In this document: piece by piece, positions 35,532-44,121 of the stretch
Position numbering within the stretch: position 1 is the first letter of the stretch
Layout of the letters: the number at the start of each line of letters is the position of its first letter
Assembly (NCBI RefSeq): GCF_030317145.1
Contig: NZ_JASZYE010000012.1
Location: forward strand, 1-64,000
Source of the DNA: Variovorax flavidus
GTDB taxonomy: Bacteria; Pseudomonadota; Gammaproteobacteria; Burkholderiales; Burkholderiaceae_C
Direction of reading: 5' to 3'
Length of the DNA: 64,000 bases
Program-made: the position numbers and the translations under genes
Notes under the pieces: generated by a model
What the model saw: only the letters and a program-made list of their open reading frames with translations
Told to the model about the DNA's origin: nothing
Database searches by the model: none

Positions 35532-35777
35532 GACATGGGGTCTCCGGCTTGGTCTCTGGAAGGCAATGCGACGACTCTAGGGATCGGAAGGCCGGCGATC
35601 CATCTGTTGGCAAGCAATGCGGCCTTCAATGAATCGCAACAATCCGACCCGGGACCAAGGCGCACGCACGAGCGCGCGCGTCCGACACAAATGAAAGGGT
35701 GTTTTGCGGAATCGCCGCTTTTTGGCCGGCATTTCCACGGCTACGCTCATCTCCGTCGTGATGGAGAAAGGACTGAA

Positions 35778-36497
35778 ATGAACAAGTTGCTGGAAGACGT
35801 GCTCGACGCCCACGGAGGTCTTGGCCGCTGGAATCAGTTCAACACCGTGAGCGCACAGATCGTTTCCGGCGGCGGTCTCTGGTCGCTCAAGGGCCTGATC
35901 CAGGACCCGGCGCCGCGCCGGATGAAGGTGTCGCTCCACGAGGAGTTCGCCTCGGTCGAACCCTTTGGCCAACCCAACTGGCGCACGAGCTTCCGACCCG
36001 GTCGTGTCGCCATCGAAACGACCGATGGTGACGTCGTCCAGGAGCGCCTGAGCCCGCGCAAGTCCTTTGCGGACCACACCATGAACTCGCCGTGGGATCC
36101 GCTCCACCGCGCCTATTTCAACGGCTATGCCCTCTGGACCTATCTCACCACGCCGTTCCTCATGGCCATGCCGGGCTTCGAGGTCGCCGAGATTGAGCCG
36201 ATCGACGAAGGCGCTGAGCGGTGGCGAGGCCTGCGCGCAAAGTTTCCGGCGCACCTGGAAAGCCATTGCGAGGTGCAGGACTTCTACTTCGGCGACGACC
36301 TCGTCTTGCGGCGCCACGACTACCAGGTGGACGTGGCGGGCTCATTCCCAGCCGCGCAGTATGTCGACAGCTTCGTAGACATCCAGGGCTTCAGAATGCC
36401 AACGCGCCGGCGCGCCTACGTGCGTGGGCCGGACAAGAGGCCGGTGCGCGACCTGCTCATGGTCGCCATCGACCTCAGCAACTTCGAGTTCTCCTGA
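35778..36497 (+). CDS. Conserved-looking hypothetical protein
   Basis: The product is 239 residues behind GAAAGGACTGAA. There is no signal peptide. It begins LLEDVLDAHGGLGRWNQFNTVSAQIVSGGGLW (read in parts). Many beta strands follow (RPGRVAIETTDGDVVQERL, HCEVQDFYFGDDLVLRRHDYQVDV, FVDIQGFRMPTRRRAYV). The pattern resembles LolA/outer-membrane-lipoprotein-sorting-like beta-sandwiches, but export signals are missing, so I leave the function open. It stands alone between the efflux operon and the regulator. Confidence 0.65.
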   Translation: MNKLLEDVLDAHGGLGRWNQFNTVSAQIVSGGGLWSLKGLIQDPAPRRMKVSLHEEFASVEPFGQPNWRTSFRPGRVAIETTDGDVVQERLSPRKSFADHTMNSPWDPLHRAYFNGYALWTYLTTPFLMAMPGFEVAEIEPIDEGAERWRGLRAKFPAHLESHCEVQDFYFGDDLVLRRHDYQVDVAGSFPAAQYVDSFVDIQGFRMPTRRRAYVRGPDKRPVRDLLMVAIDLSNFEFS

Positions 36498-36617
36498 AGA
36501 CGAGGCACGTTCGTGCAGTTGCGATTCCAGCAATAGTTCGTTCCGGAAGCAGCTCTTTTTCCCAGCGCATGGCCTTCCTACATTGATGGCAACAGATTCC
36601 GCCAACAGGAGATTCGC

Positions 36618-37316
36618 ATGAACCAGAACGCGCTGCGGCCCAACATCCTGATCTTTCATCCGGATCCGCTACTGTCGGCTGGTCTCGTGGCGGCGCTACG
36701 CCAGCAGGGGACGTTCGAGGTCTACGTCTTCGGCGTAGACCACCTGGGCGCCGATGGTCCGAGCATCGATGCAGTCATCGCCGACTTCGACAACGCGATG
36801 CGTCTGGTCCGTCGTGCGGAGCGTGAGTCGAACGGAATCCGGGGGGCCGCCAGGGTACTTGCACTGACACCCAATGAGCGTGAGACGGACATCCGTCGGG
36901 CCATCGAGTCCGGCGTCCACGGCTACGTGCTGGTTGGAGGGCCGCTGGGGGACCTGATCGACGCAGTGAATGCAGTGGCCCACGGCTTGCGCTTCGTGAG
37001 TGCTACCGTTGCCCAGCGCATGGCCGACAGCCTTGCGCGCGCCTCGTTGACCTCGCGCGAGATCGAGGTTCTCGAACTGGTCACGGCCGGACAGCAGAAC
37101 AAGTCCATCGCGCGTGCACTGTGCATCGAACTTGCAACGGTCAAATCGCACATGACCGCCATCATGAGCAAGTTGGGGGCAAGCACACGAACACAGGCAG
37201 CGCAAATCGCCGCGTCCCGCGGCCTTGTGCGGGAAAAAGGTCACGTCAAGCGTCAACAGCCTGCGCGGCTGTCGCTCGCCGGTTGCGCGGACGAGGCCGG
37301 TCTGCAGGTCGCATGA
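36618..37316 (+). CDS. Orphan NarL/LuxR-type regulator with degenerate receiver
   Basis: The product is 232 residues with an AGGAGATTCGC site. The receiver (10-125) keeps the phospho-acceptor D56 (VIADFDN) and T84. However, the acidic pair of the DDHP motif is replaced by H14-P15, and the conserved lysine of GYxLK is V106. The LuxR-type HTH (about 142-205, SLTSREIEVLELVTAGQQNKSIARAL, then TVKSHMTAIMSKLGAS) is complete. No sensor kinase is nearby. It probably works without classical phosphorylation. The targets are unknown. Confidence 0.85.
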   Translation: MNQNALRPNILIFHPDPLLSAGLVAALRQQGTFEVYVFGVDHLGADGPSIDAVIADFDNAMRLVRRAERESNGIRGAARVLALTPNERETDIRRAIESGVHGYVLVGGPLGDLIDAVNAVAHGLRFVSATVAQRMADSLARASLTSREIEVLELVTAGQQNKSIARALCIELATVKSHMTAIMSKLGASTRTQAAQIAASRGLVREKGHVKRQQPARLSLAGCADEAGLQVA

Positions 37317-37498
37317 AGTTTCCAGATCCGATGCATTCGAACGTCTACCCGGGCGGGAGAGGTCCGTGTGGACCGACTCGCCAGTAAGCCTGACGACGGG
37401 CGCCAACGTCGTAGCGGAGAAAGAGACGGCAGGAAGGTACGGAACGGGAGCGCTTGCGGCACGCAGAACATACGGCGCGTTCGACCGCAGCGGTTGAC

Positions 37499-37813
37499 CT
37501 ACGACTCTTCGAACGTGTCGTCGCGCTGCGATTCGCTCGACCACTCGTCGATAAAGTTGCAAGCCCTCGAATCCAAGGCCCAGCCAATGCAAACGGGATC
37601 CATACCTCCGCTTGCGATCACGATGCAAATCTGGCACGTGCCTCTGTAGGACAGGTCGGCATGCGCCGGAATCGGGCCGGCGACTGTAGCTTCGACATGA
37701 ACAGACCAGCCACGGTACTCGAAGTCCGAGCCTCTATCTGAATGCGTCGTTTCGGGTACCTCCTTGGGTGCAGATGCTTCCGTTTGGCGGATTCTGCCGG
37801 CTAGGCCGTGCAT
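37499..37813 (-). CDS. Small hypothetical protein with an uncertain, possibly ACG, start
   Basis: The C-terminal 80 residues look like a real protein (EYRGWSVHVEATVAGPIPAH, YRGTCQICIVIASGG, ACNFIDEW). The only ATG in reach is at 37813 (behind GAGAGG) and adds a low-quality 21-residue N-terminus. Inside the frame a perfect AAGGAGGT lies 8 bases before ACG-ACG-CAT at 37750-37742, exactly where a start is expected. Either an ACG start is used, the start was mutated from ATG, or the longer form is made. The function is unknown. Confidence 0.45.
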   Translation of the reverse strand: MHGLAGRIRQTEASAPKEVPETTHSDRGSDFEYRGWSVHVEATVAGPIPAHADLSYRGTCQICIVIASGGMDPVCIGWALDSRACNFIDEWSSESQRDDTFEES

Positions 37814-37972
37814 TCGCCTCTCACGCCGCAGAGCGGATGCTTGCGGGACAGTCCTCGTCATTTTGAACGTCGGCACGCACCTTGCATGTGTGTTCTGAGG
37901 CACCGTTCGAATCCGTCCAACGTTCCACGCCGGTGCACCGATTGTCTCCTCCACCCTCTCTTGGTGGATTTG

Positions 37973-38006
37973 CCCCTGGGGTTCGCGCCCCGGGGGTTTT
38001 TCTTTT
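37973..38006 (+). terminator. Rho-independent terminator, possibly of a small RNA
   Basis: CCCCTGGGG (37973-37981) pairs with CCCCGGGGG (37988-37996) with one G-U, followed by TTTTTCTTTT. The nearest upstream plus-strand gene ends 657 bp away. Confidence 0.85.
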
Positions 38007-38076
38007 GACGTCCACCAGATGGCGCTTGTTCCATCTCTGGGCGGACCCCTCCGACCAGCTGTTCTGCCGTCGCAGC

Positions 38077-38094
38077 TTGTCAACGGCCTGACAC
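38077..38094 (+). promoter_or_regulatory. Weak Pho-box-like direct repeat
   Basis: TTGTCAA-CGGC-CTGACAC matches the paired CTGTCAT/C half-sites at 11 of 14 positions with the right 4-bp spacing, 50 bp before the phytase-like gene. It is the weakest of the seven sites. Confidence 0.35.
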
Positions 38095-38144
38095 GACACG
38101 TGGCCAGCATCGCGCGCATTCCATCACTACCCACAAGGAATGAC

Positions 38145-39515
38145 ATGCGCTCGATTCCATCGCTGGTGCGGCAAACATTTGCGCCGCTTGCCACTTGCAT
38201 GCTGCTGACCGCCGGTGCCGCTCATGCGCAGATGCTGATCGGCTGGGCCCAGATGCCGGCCGCCACCTTCGCGGACGGCCCGACGTCCGGGCAGTTCACC
38301 GCACCGAACACGTACGGCACGAACGTGCCACCTTTCGTCGACAAGCAGCCCGTCCAGGGCTTTTCAGGCGTGCTCGAGGGGCCGCGCAAGGACGTGTTCC
38401 AGTTCCTGGTCGATAACGGCTTCGGTTCACAGGCGAGTTCGGCCGACGCGCTGTTGCGCAGCTACACGCTGCGCATCCACTGGCGCACGCCGAAGGGCGG
38501 CCGCGGCACGACCGAGCCGGCCGACCTGGACAGCGGAAAGGTCCGTCCGCAATTCGACGCTCGAACGCGACTGCAGTTGAACGACACGCGCCGCAGGCTG
38601 ACGATCCCGATCCAGGCTGACTACGCGAACTACTACGACAAGTCGACCAACGCGCCAGTCGACCCCGCCATCATTGCTGGCCGCCTCCTCACCGGTGCCG
38701 ACTTCGACGTCGAGTCCTTCCGCCGCGACCGCCGGGGCAACTACTGGTTCGGCGACGAGTTCGGGCCGTATCTGATCAAGACCGACGCGAGCGGGTCCGT
38801 GCTCCGCAGCGAGATTCCGCTGCCGGGCGTCTACGCGCCGCAGCACAAGGACGTGATCGCAGGCAAGGTGGCTGCCAACCTGCCGAGCTCGGGCGGCTTC
38901 GAAGGCATGGCAATCAACACGAGCCAGACCAAGCTCTACACGCTGCTTGAAGGCCAGGTGACCGGCGACCCGGACAAGACCCGACGCATCAACGAATTCG
39001 ACCTCGCGAAAGAAGGCTACACAGGACGGGGGTATGTCTATCCGCTCGATCCCAGCGGCACCAACATCGGGGACATGGTCGCGGTCGACGACAACCGCTT
39101 CATCGTGCTCGAGCGCAACGGCAACACGACGACTTCGCCGAATCCGGCCCCATTCAAGAAGGTGTTCCTGATTGACCTCAAGGGCGTGCCTGACGGTGGC
39201 ATCGTGCGCAAGACCGAGCTCGTCGACCTGATGAACCTGTCCGATCCGTTCGACCTGAACGCCGACGGCCAGAGCGTCTTCACCTTTCCCTACACGACGA
39301 TCGAAGATGTTCTGGTGCTCGACGCCCGCACGCTGCTTGTCGTCAACGACAACAACTTCCCGTATGGCGGGGGACGCGAGCTGGCGTCCGACAACACCGA
39401 GTTCTTGAAGATCCGTCTGCCGTTCTTGTTGTCAAAGGACGACGATGATCATGGCCAGGGTCATGGCCGCGACCGCGACCATCGTGGTGGGGGCTACGAC
39501 TGGGACGACGACTGA
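38145..39515 (+). CDS. Secreted phytase-like esterase with Asp/His-rich tail
   Basis: The product is 456 residues. ACAAGGAATGAC precedes an ATG that opens a signal peptide (to about residue 27, AAHAQ). The body matches the 'esterase-like activity of phytase' beta-propeller: FDVESFRRDRRGNYWFGDEFGPYLIK (read in parts), PSSGGFEGMAINTSQTKLYTLLEG, GDMVAVDDNRFIVLERNG and VVNDNNFPYGGGR. Related proteins hydrolyse phosphate esters. The last 25 residues are a DDDDHGQGHGRDRDH-type tail. It has a weak Pho-like box and opens the phosphate-related half of the window. Confidence 0.88.
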   Translation: MRSIPSLVRQTFAPLATCMLLTAGAAHAQMLIGWAQMPAATFADGPTSGQFTAPNTYGTNVPPFVDKQPVQGFSGVLEGPRKDVFQFLVDNGFGSQASSADALLRSYTLRIHWRTPKGGRGTTEPADLDSGKVRPQFDARTRLQLNDTRRRLTIPIQADYANYYDKSTNAPVDPAIIAGRLLTGADFDVESFRRDRRGNYWFGDEFGPYLIKTDASGSVLRSEIPLPGVYAPQHKDVIAGKVAANLPSSGGFEGMAINTSQTKLYTLLEGQVTGDPDKTRRINEFDLAKEGYTGRGYVYPLDPSGTNIGDMVAVDDNRFIVLERNGNTTTSPNPAPFKKVFLIDLKGVPDGGIVRKTELVDLMNLSDPFDLNADGQSVFTFPYTTIEDVLVLDARTLLVVNDNNFPYGGGRELASDNTEFLKIRLPFLLSKDDDDHGQGHGRDRDHRGGGYDWDDD

Positions 39516-39672
39516 ACGCCAGCGCTGAAATCCCTTCGGTTGGTCCGGATACCGGACGCTGTCATCCGCCGGAAATGCCTCCGGAATAGCCTATGTCTCA
39601 TCGCCGCCGTCCACCCCAGCGTTCACCCGCGAAGTTGACGGCCAGACCTTGACCCACATCACAAGGAATCGC

Positions 39673-40122
39673 ATGAGAGTCGTTCCCATCAGCAAAATCC
39701 TCGCAACGACCGCTGCCGCATGGATGCTCGCAGGAGGCGCTGTCGCTCAATCCCCGGCCGGCAGAAGCCGCGCGGATGTAGAGGCCGAAGCCATCGCGGC
39801 AGCCCATGCTCCGAATCAGAACGTGACACGCGGGTCGCGCGGAGCCGAGCCGTTCACATCAGTGGCAGACCCCGCCAAGGTACAACAGGACGCCATCGAT
39901 ACCGCGCATGCGCCCAACCAGAACGTCACTCGCGGCTCGCGCGGCGCCGAGCCTTTTACTTCGACCGCCGATCCCGATGCCGTGCGCGCACAGGCCGAGG
40001 CTGCGGCTGCGGCGCCCGATCAGAACGTGACGAGCGGATCGCGGGTCAACAGCAAGGTCATCTCGTCGATGCCCAACCCGGTGCAAATGCGCGCCGACGC
40101 AAAGCGGTCGACGTCAAACTGA
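39673..40122 (+). CDS. Exported protein with three 34-residue tandem repeats
   Basis: The product is 149 residues behind AAGGAATCGC, with a signal peptide ending near residue 25 (GGAVAQ). Two copies of AHAPNQNVTRGSRGAEPFTS are identical in protein (39802-39861 and 39904-39963). Between them the DNA differs at 12 of 20 codons, all synonymous. A third, diverged copy (APDQNVTSGSR) follows. The repeat is 102 bp. The pattern is related to the DUF4148-like protein at 29975. The role is unknown; the repeats suggest binding to a periodic or multivalent ligand. Confidence 0.75.
   Translation: MRVVPISKILATTAAAWMLAGGAVAQSPAGRSRADVEAEAIAAAHAPNQNVTRGSRGAEPFTSVADPAKVQQDAIDTAHAPNQNVTRGSRGAEPFTSTADPDAVRAQAEAAAAAPDQNVTSGSRVNSKVISSMPNPVQMRADAKRSTSN
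39802..40065 (+). repeat. Tandem 102-bp coding repeat
   Basis: Three units begin at 39802, 39904 and 40006. The first 60 bases of units 1 and 2 encode identical residues with many silent differences; unit 3 is degenerate. Confidence 0.8.
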
Positions 40123-40234
40123 CGCGACTGCGCTGAGTTTCGGGGAGCAATGTCTCCCCCATTGCGTGAAGGAGTTCACGCGGCAAAGTGCCTGTGCCGT
40201 TTCCTTGACACACGGGGTTCATAGCATCGCGCCG

Positions 40235-41386
40235 ATGAACCTCCCACTTTTCAGCCAACGCCGTCGCTTCCTTCAAGGCACCGTGGGCGCCGCAGCGTTG
40301 GCGGCCTTCGCAGGCCCGTCAAGCGCCGTCGCGCAGTCCCGTCCCGCGGAGGGCGCAGGACCGCGTGTTACCCAGTTGTTGGACATGTCTTCTGAGCAGC
40401 AGGAACTCTCGCGAGACTATGCAACCGGCATCCGCCTCGCATTCGCCGAACTCAAGAGGGGGAATGCGCCTGTCCCCCAGCTTTCCACCATCGAGACGGA
40501 CGGCTCAGCGCTCGCCGCCCGAAATGCCATCCAGCTCATCAAGAACGATCCGAGTCAGGTGGCCCTCCTCGGCACAGTGGGGGAAGGACTGGCGCTTTCG
40601 ACCCTGAAAGAGGCGGGGCAGGCGCGCCTGGACATCGCCCATGTTGCGCCCTGGCTCGCCGATTCTCAGTTCGACGCAGACGCTCGGTTGTTCGGCCTCT
40701 TCGCGTCGCGGGAGAGTCAGATCCGCTACGTTGTGAAGAACCTGGCCACCATGGGAGTGACCGAACTCGGCATGGTGTATCCAAATGCCGGGCAGTCCGA
40801 CGTCCTACGCGCCAGTACAGAGGCGATCAGCGCTCGCCTGCAGATCAAGGTCCGATCGTTGGTTGTTCCGCCTGGGCAGGATCTGGCGCTTTTTGGGTCG
40901 CAACTGGGAGCGGACACGCCTTACTTTCTCGTCTTCATGGGCGCGAGCATCGAACTGGCCCAGTTCACGCGTGGCCTTAGCAAGCGCGGCTTGCAGCGCT
41001 ACGTGGTGTGCCTGGCCGACGTCGACACCAACACCTTCCTTCAGCTCGATCCAGGAAAGGGAGTGCCGATCATCTTCACGCAGGTAGTGCCCAACCCACA
41101 CTCGAGCAAGGTGGCGGTCGTGAGGGCCTATCGCGACGCGCTTCAGCGCCTGTTTGACGAACCGCCGTCGCCGGTAAGCCTGGCAGGCTACTTGGCGGGT
41201 CGCTATGCCGCAGCGGTGCTTGCGAGTGTCGGGCAGGACTCCACGCGAGCCAGGGTGCTTGCGGAGTTTCAGCGTCGGCGTCCCGTTGATCTGGCTGGAT
41301 GGCGCGTCGAATTCTCGGAAGGAGGGCGTGCGAGCACTTTCGTCAGCCAGACGCTGTTGAACGCGCAAGGGGCCTTCGTCGGCTGA
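40235..41386 (+). CDS. ABC-type substrate-binding protein (LIV/branched-chain type)
   Basis: The product is 383 residues with the periplasmic type-I binding fold. The N-terminus has a Tat-like signal (QRRRFLQGTVGAAAL). The core shows VTQLLDMSSEQQELSRDYATGIRLAFAEL (read in parts), LLGTVGEGLAL and GYLAGRYAAAVL. The ligand is unknown. No permease or ATPase genes are adjacent, so it is an orphan binding protein. There is no good ribosome-binding site at the ATG 40235; the frame extends upstream to 40166. Confidence 0.8.
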   Translation: MNLPLFSQRRRFLQGTVGAAALAAFAGPSSAVAQSRPAEGAGPRVTQLLDMSSEQQELSRDYATGIRLAFAELKRGNAPVPQLSTIETDGSALAARNAIQLIKNDPSQVALLGTVGEGLALSTLKEAGQARLDIAHVAPWLADSQFDADARLFGLFASRESQIRYVVKNLATMGVTELGMVYPNAGQSDVLRASTEAISARLQIKVRSLVVPPGQDLALFGSQLGADTPYFLVFMGASIELAQFTRGLSKRGLQRYVVCLADVDTNTFLQLDPGKGVPIIFTQVVPNPHSSKVAVVRAYRDALQRLFDEPPSPVSLAGYLAGRYAAAVLASVGQDSTRARVLAEFQRRRPVDLAGWRVEFSEGGRASTFVSQTLLNAQGAFVG

Positions 41387-41440
41387 GTTGCTTGAACTGC
41401 GCTTCGCCCGCGCCAGGCGGTCGAAGCGAAACTCGGAAGC

Positions 41441-42235
41441 CTACTTCGCAGCTACAACCATGTTGTGAGCCGCTTGCTTGATAAGGTCAGCCACAGCTTG
41501 GGGCCTGGACACGTAGACCGCATGGCTGCCGGGAGTTTCCACGACAGTGGCGCCTGCGCGCTTGGACATGAGCCGCTGCGCCGGCGGCGGGATCATCTTG
41601 TCGTCCTTCGCCACCAGATACCAGCTCGGCTTGGCCTTCCAGGCCGGCTCGGTCACTGCCCCGCCGAGTGCCTCCACACCCCAAGGTACTTGCGAATCGG
41701 CCATGAAGGCGGCCGTTTGCGGCTTCACGTCGGCTGCGAACGAAGCGGCGAACTTCGTCTTGTCGAGAAGCAGGAAGCCGTCTCGTGGCGGGAGAATCGG
41801 AGGCACGGGTGCCCCTGGCTGCGGATCCTTGATGAGCGATTGGACCGACTCACCCTTGTCCGGCGCGAAAGCGGCGATGTAGACCAGGCTCGCGACTTTC
41901 TCATCGTTGCCTGCCTCGGTGATGACGACACCGCCGTAGGAATGGCCTACCAGGACCACCGGCCCGGGCTTGGCGGCGATCACGCGCTTGGTGACTGCCA
42001 CATCGTCGGCCAGCGATACCGTCGGGTTCTGCACGATCGTCACGTCGTAGCCGTCCTTCTTGAGGATCTTGTGAACGCCTTCCCAGCCCGATCCGTCCAC
42101 GAACCCGCCGTGAACGAGGACGATGCTGGGCTTCGCCGCCGCCGGGCCGGCAGGCGCGGCCGAGGCCGCCGTCGAAGCGAGCATCGCCGCGCTGCAGACA
42201 GCCGCGACGAACTTGGAGAGCTTGCGAGTAGACAT
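41441..42235 (-). CDS. Exported alpha/beta hydrolase (serine type)
   Basis: The product is 264 residues behind AGGAGTTCTCAA. A signal peptide (to about 27) precedes the fold: VHGGFVDGSGW (41-51), nucleophile serine 99 in VGHSYGG, and a C-terminal histidine in GSHAVYVSRP. The sequence resembles the esterase-like hydrolases found next to stress genes; the substrate is not known. A near-consensus sigma70 promoter lies 100 bp upstream (42336-42364). The opposite strand carries the PiT transporter. Confidence 0.88.
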   Translation of the reverse strand: MSTRKLSKFVAAVCSAAMLASTAASAAPAGPAAAKPSIVLVHGGFVDGSGWEGVHKILKKDGYDVTIVQNPTVSLADDVAVTKRVIAAKPGPVVLVGHSYGGVVITEAGNDEKVASLVYIAAFAPDKGESVQSLIKDPQPGAPVPPILPPRDGFLLLDKTKFAASFAADVKPQTAAFMADSQVPWGVEALGGAVTEPAWKAKPSWYLVAKDDKMIPPPAQRLMSKRAGATVVETPGSHAVYVSRPQAVADLIKQAAHNMVVAAK

Positions 42236-42335
42236 TTGAGAACTCCTGGATGGCGCACGCAGGCGCGCTTGGCATTGGGGTGCGTTTGGATGGACGCCTT
42301 TGAAAGTCGCACGCCAATCTCTCATCGGCGTGTGT

Positions 42336-42364
42336 AATTTATATTTAAATAGTTTAGATGTCAA
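42336..42364 (-). promoter_or_regulatory. Sigma70-like promoter of the hydrolase gene
   Basis: TTGACA (42364-42359) and TAAATT (42341-42336) are separated by 17 bp, within a 25-bp stretch of nearly pure A/T that stands out in this GC-rich DNA. TATAAA at 42343-42338 is an alternative -10. Confidence 0.6.
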
Positions 42365-42415
42365 GCATAGTGAATGTGGCCTGTCCTGCGACTACAGCTC
42401 GCGGGCTGGGTCGAT

Positions 42416-42433
42416 CTGACACATGCTTGTCAT
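42416..42433 (+). promoter_or_regulatory. Pho-box-like direct repeat before the PiT gene
   Basis: CTGACAC-ATGC-TTGTCAT matches 12 of 14 half-site positions with the 11-bp period, 45 bp upstream of the start codon. Confidence 0.5.
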
Positions 42434-42478
42434 ACAGCGGGACAAGGATGGAGAAAACCACCACATCAAAGGACGAGC

Positions 42479-44104
42479 ATGAGCAGCGTCTATCCCGCTA
42501 CGCACAAGGGCGGTCCTTCGGCTGGAGCCTCTTCCCAGCGACCGAAGCTCGATGCCAGGCCCAGCGCTCTCACGCTGGTTCTGTTCTTCGCGCTCCTGGC
42601 CTGCGGCCTGCTCTTCACCGCCTGGAGCCTCGTCAGCGACGTGACCGAGGCCACCCCTGGGACAGTCACTTGGGTGCCCTACATCCTGCTGGGCGTCGCC
42701 TTGCTGATCGCCCTGGGCTTCGAGTTCGTCAATGGTTTTCACGACACCGCCAATGCGGTGGCCACGGTGATCTACACCCACTCGTTGCCACCGAACTTTG
42801 CGGTGGTCTGGTCGGGCTTTTTCAATTTCCTGGGGGTGCTGCTGTCCAGCGGTGCCGTGGCCTTCGGCATCATTTCGCTGCTGCCGGTCGAACTCATTCT
42901 GCAAGTCGGCTCCGGCGCGGGCTTCGCGATGGTGTTTGCACTGCTGATCGCAGCCATTCTCTGGAACCTCGGAACCTGGTGGCTCGGATTGCCGGCCTCC
43001 TCATCGCACACGCTGATCGGCTCGATCATCGGGGTGGGCATCGCCAATGCGCTGATGCACGGTCGTGATGGCACCAGTGGCGTCGACTGGACACAGGCCA
43101 CCAAGGTGGGATATTCACTGCTGCTGTCGCCGCTCGTGGGGTTCGGCTGTGCCGCGCTGCTGTTCCTGGCGCTCCGTGCACTGGTCAAGAACCGGGCGCT
43201 CTACGAGGAGCCCAAGGGCACAACGCCTCCGCCGGTATGGATTCGCGCCTTGCTCATCCTCACTTGCACCGGCGTCTCCTTCGCCCACGGTTCGAACGAC
43301 GGGCAGAAGGGCATGGGCCTGATCATGCTGATCCTTGTCGGCACGGTGCCGATGGCCTATGCGCTCAATCGCGCGATGCCGACGGATCAGATGACGCAGT
43401 TCGTCGCCGTGGCACAGGTCACGCAACAGTCGCTCGTCAAAAGCACGACGCTCGCTGCGCCTGCCGAGCCGGGCAAGGTGCTCTCGGAATTCGTGCGCAC
43501 CCGTCAGCTCACGCCGGAGGTGGTTCCGTCGCTTGCCGCAGTGACGGGCAGCATCGGGGCCCAGGTCAAGGAGCACGGGACACTGGCGAAGGTGCCGGCG
43601 GCGGCGGTGGCGAACGTTCGGAACGACATGTACCTCGCCTCGGAAGCCATTCGCTTCCTCGAAAAGAGCGACGCGGTGCGCTTCGATGCGGACACGCTTG
43701 CGAACCTGAAGGCTTTCAAGAGCGAAATCGACAGTGCGACGAAGTTCATTCCGTTGTGGGTCAAGGTTGCGGTGGCCATCGCGCTGGGCCTCGGAACGAT
43801 GGTGGGGTGGAAGCGCATCGTGGTGACCGTCGGTGAAAAGATCGGCAAGACCCATCTGACCTATGCACAGGGTGCTTCCGCCGAACTGGTGGCCATGATG
43901 ACCATCGGCGCCGCCGACGTCTACGGATTACCGGTGTCGACGACGCACGTGCTGTCATCCGGCGTGGCGGGCACGATGGCGGCCAACCGATCCGGCCTGC
44001 AGATGTCTACCATCCGGAATCTGTTGATGGCCTGGGTCCTGACGCTACCGGCCGCGATCCTGTTGTCGGGCACGCTCTACTGGCTGTTCGTTCAACTGCT
44101 CTGA
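42479..44104 (+). CDS. pit: PiT-family inorganic phosphate transporter
   Basis: The product is 541 residues behind AAAGGACGAGC. Family signatures are present twice: GFEFVNGFHDTANAVATVIYT near residue 95 (read in parts) and SFAHGSNDGQKGMGLIMLI near residue 270, plus the repeat AELVAMMTIGAADVYGLPVSTTHVLSSGVAGTM at the end (read in parts). About ten membrane segments flank a 100-residue cytoplasmic loop. It imports phosphate with protons or as metal phosphate. The Pho-like box upstream is notable because PiT genes are usually considered constitutive or low-affinity. Confidence 0.94.
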   Translation: MSSVYPATHKGGPSAGASSQRPKLDARPSALTLVLFFALLACGLLFTAWSLVSDVTEATPGTVTWVPYILLGVALLIALGFEFVNGFHDTANAVATVIYTHSLPPNFAVVWSGFFNFLGVLLSSGAVAFGIISLLPVELILQVGSGAGFAMVFALLIAAILWNLGTWWLGLPASSSHTLIGSIIGVGIANALMHGRDGTSGVDWTQATKVGYSLLLSPLVGFGCAALLFLALRALVKNRALYEEPKGTTPPPVWIRALLILTCTGVSFAHGSNDGQKGMGLIMLILVGTVPMAYALNRAMPTDQMTQFVAVAQVTQQSLVKSTTLAAPAEPGKVLSEFVRTRQLTPEVVPSLAAVTGSIGAQVKEHGTLAKVPAAAVANVRNDMYLASEAIRFLEKSDAVRFDADTLANLKAFKSEIDSATKFIPLWVKVAVAIALGLGTMVGWKRIVVTVGEKIGKTHLTYAQGASAELVAMMTIGAADVYGLPVSTTHVLSSGVAGTMAANRSGLQMSTIRNLLMAWVLTLPAAILLSGTLYWLFVQLL

Positions 44105-44121
44105 GCGGAACAGGCTGCATC

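Larger units (their letters stand above)
37814..38144. other. Intergenic region with hairpins, terminator and Pho-like box
   Basis: It holds a TCCACC/GGTGGA hairpin (37950-37955 with 37963-37968), a strong terminator (37973-38006) far from any plus-strand gene end, and a weak Pho-like box (38077-38094) ahead of the esterase. The hairpins may mark a small RNA of roughly 150 bases, as no plus-strand gene ends nearby; its promoter is not evident. Confidence 0.4.

Noticed and set aside
36696..37637. Minus-strand frame opposite the LuxR-type regulator
   Set aside because: Composition is that of an antisense shadow; the regulator on the plus strand has full domain evidence.
37906..37914. TTCGAATCC, resembling a tRNA T-loop
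   Set aside because: The flanking bases do not form a T-stem and no acceptor or anticodon arms can be drawn.
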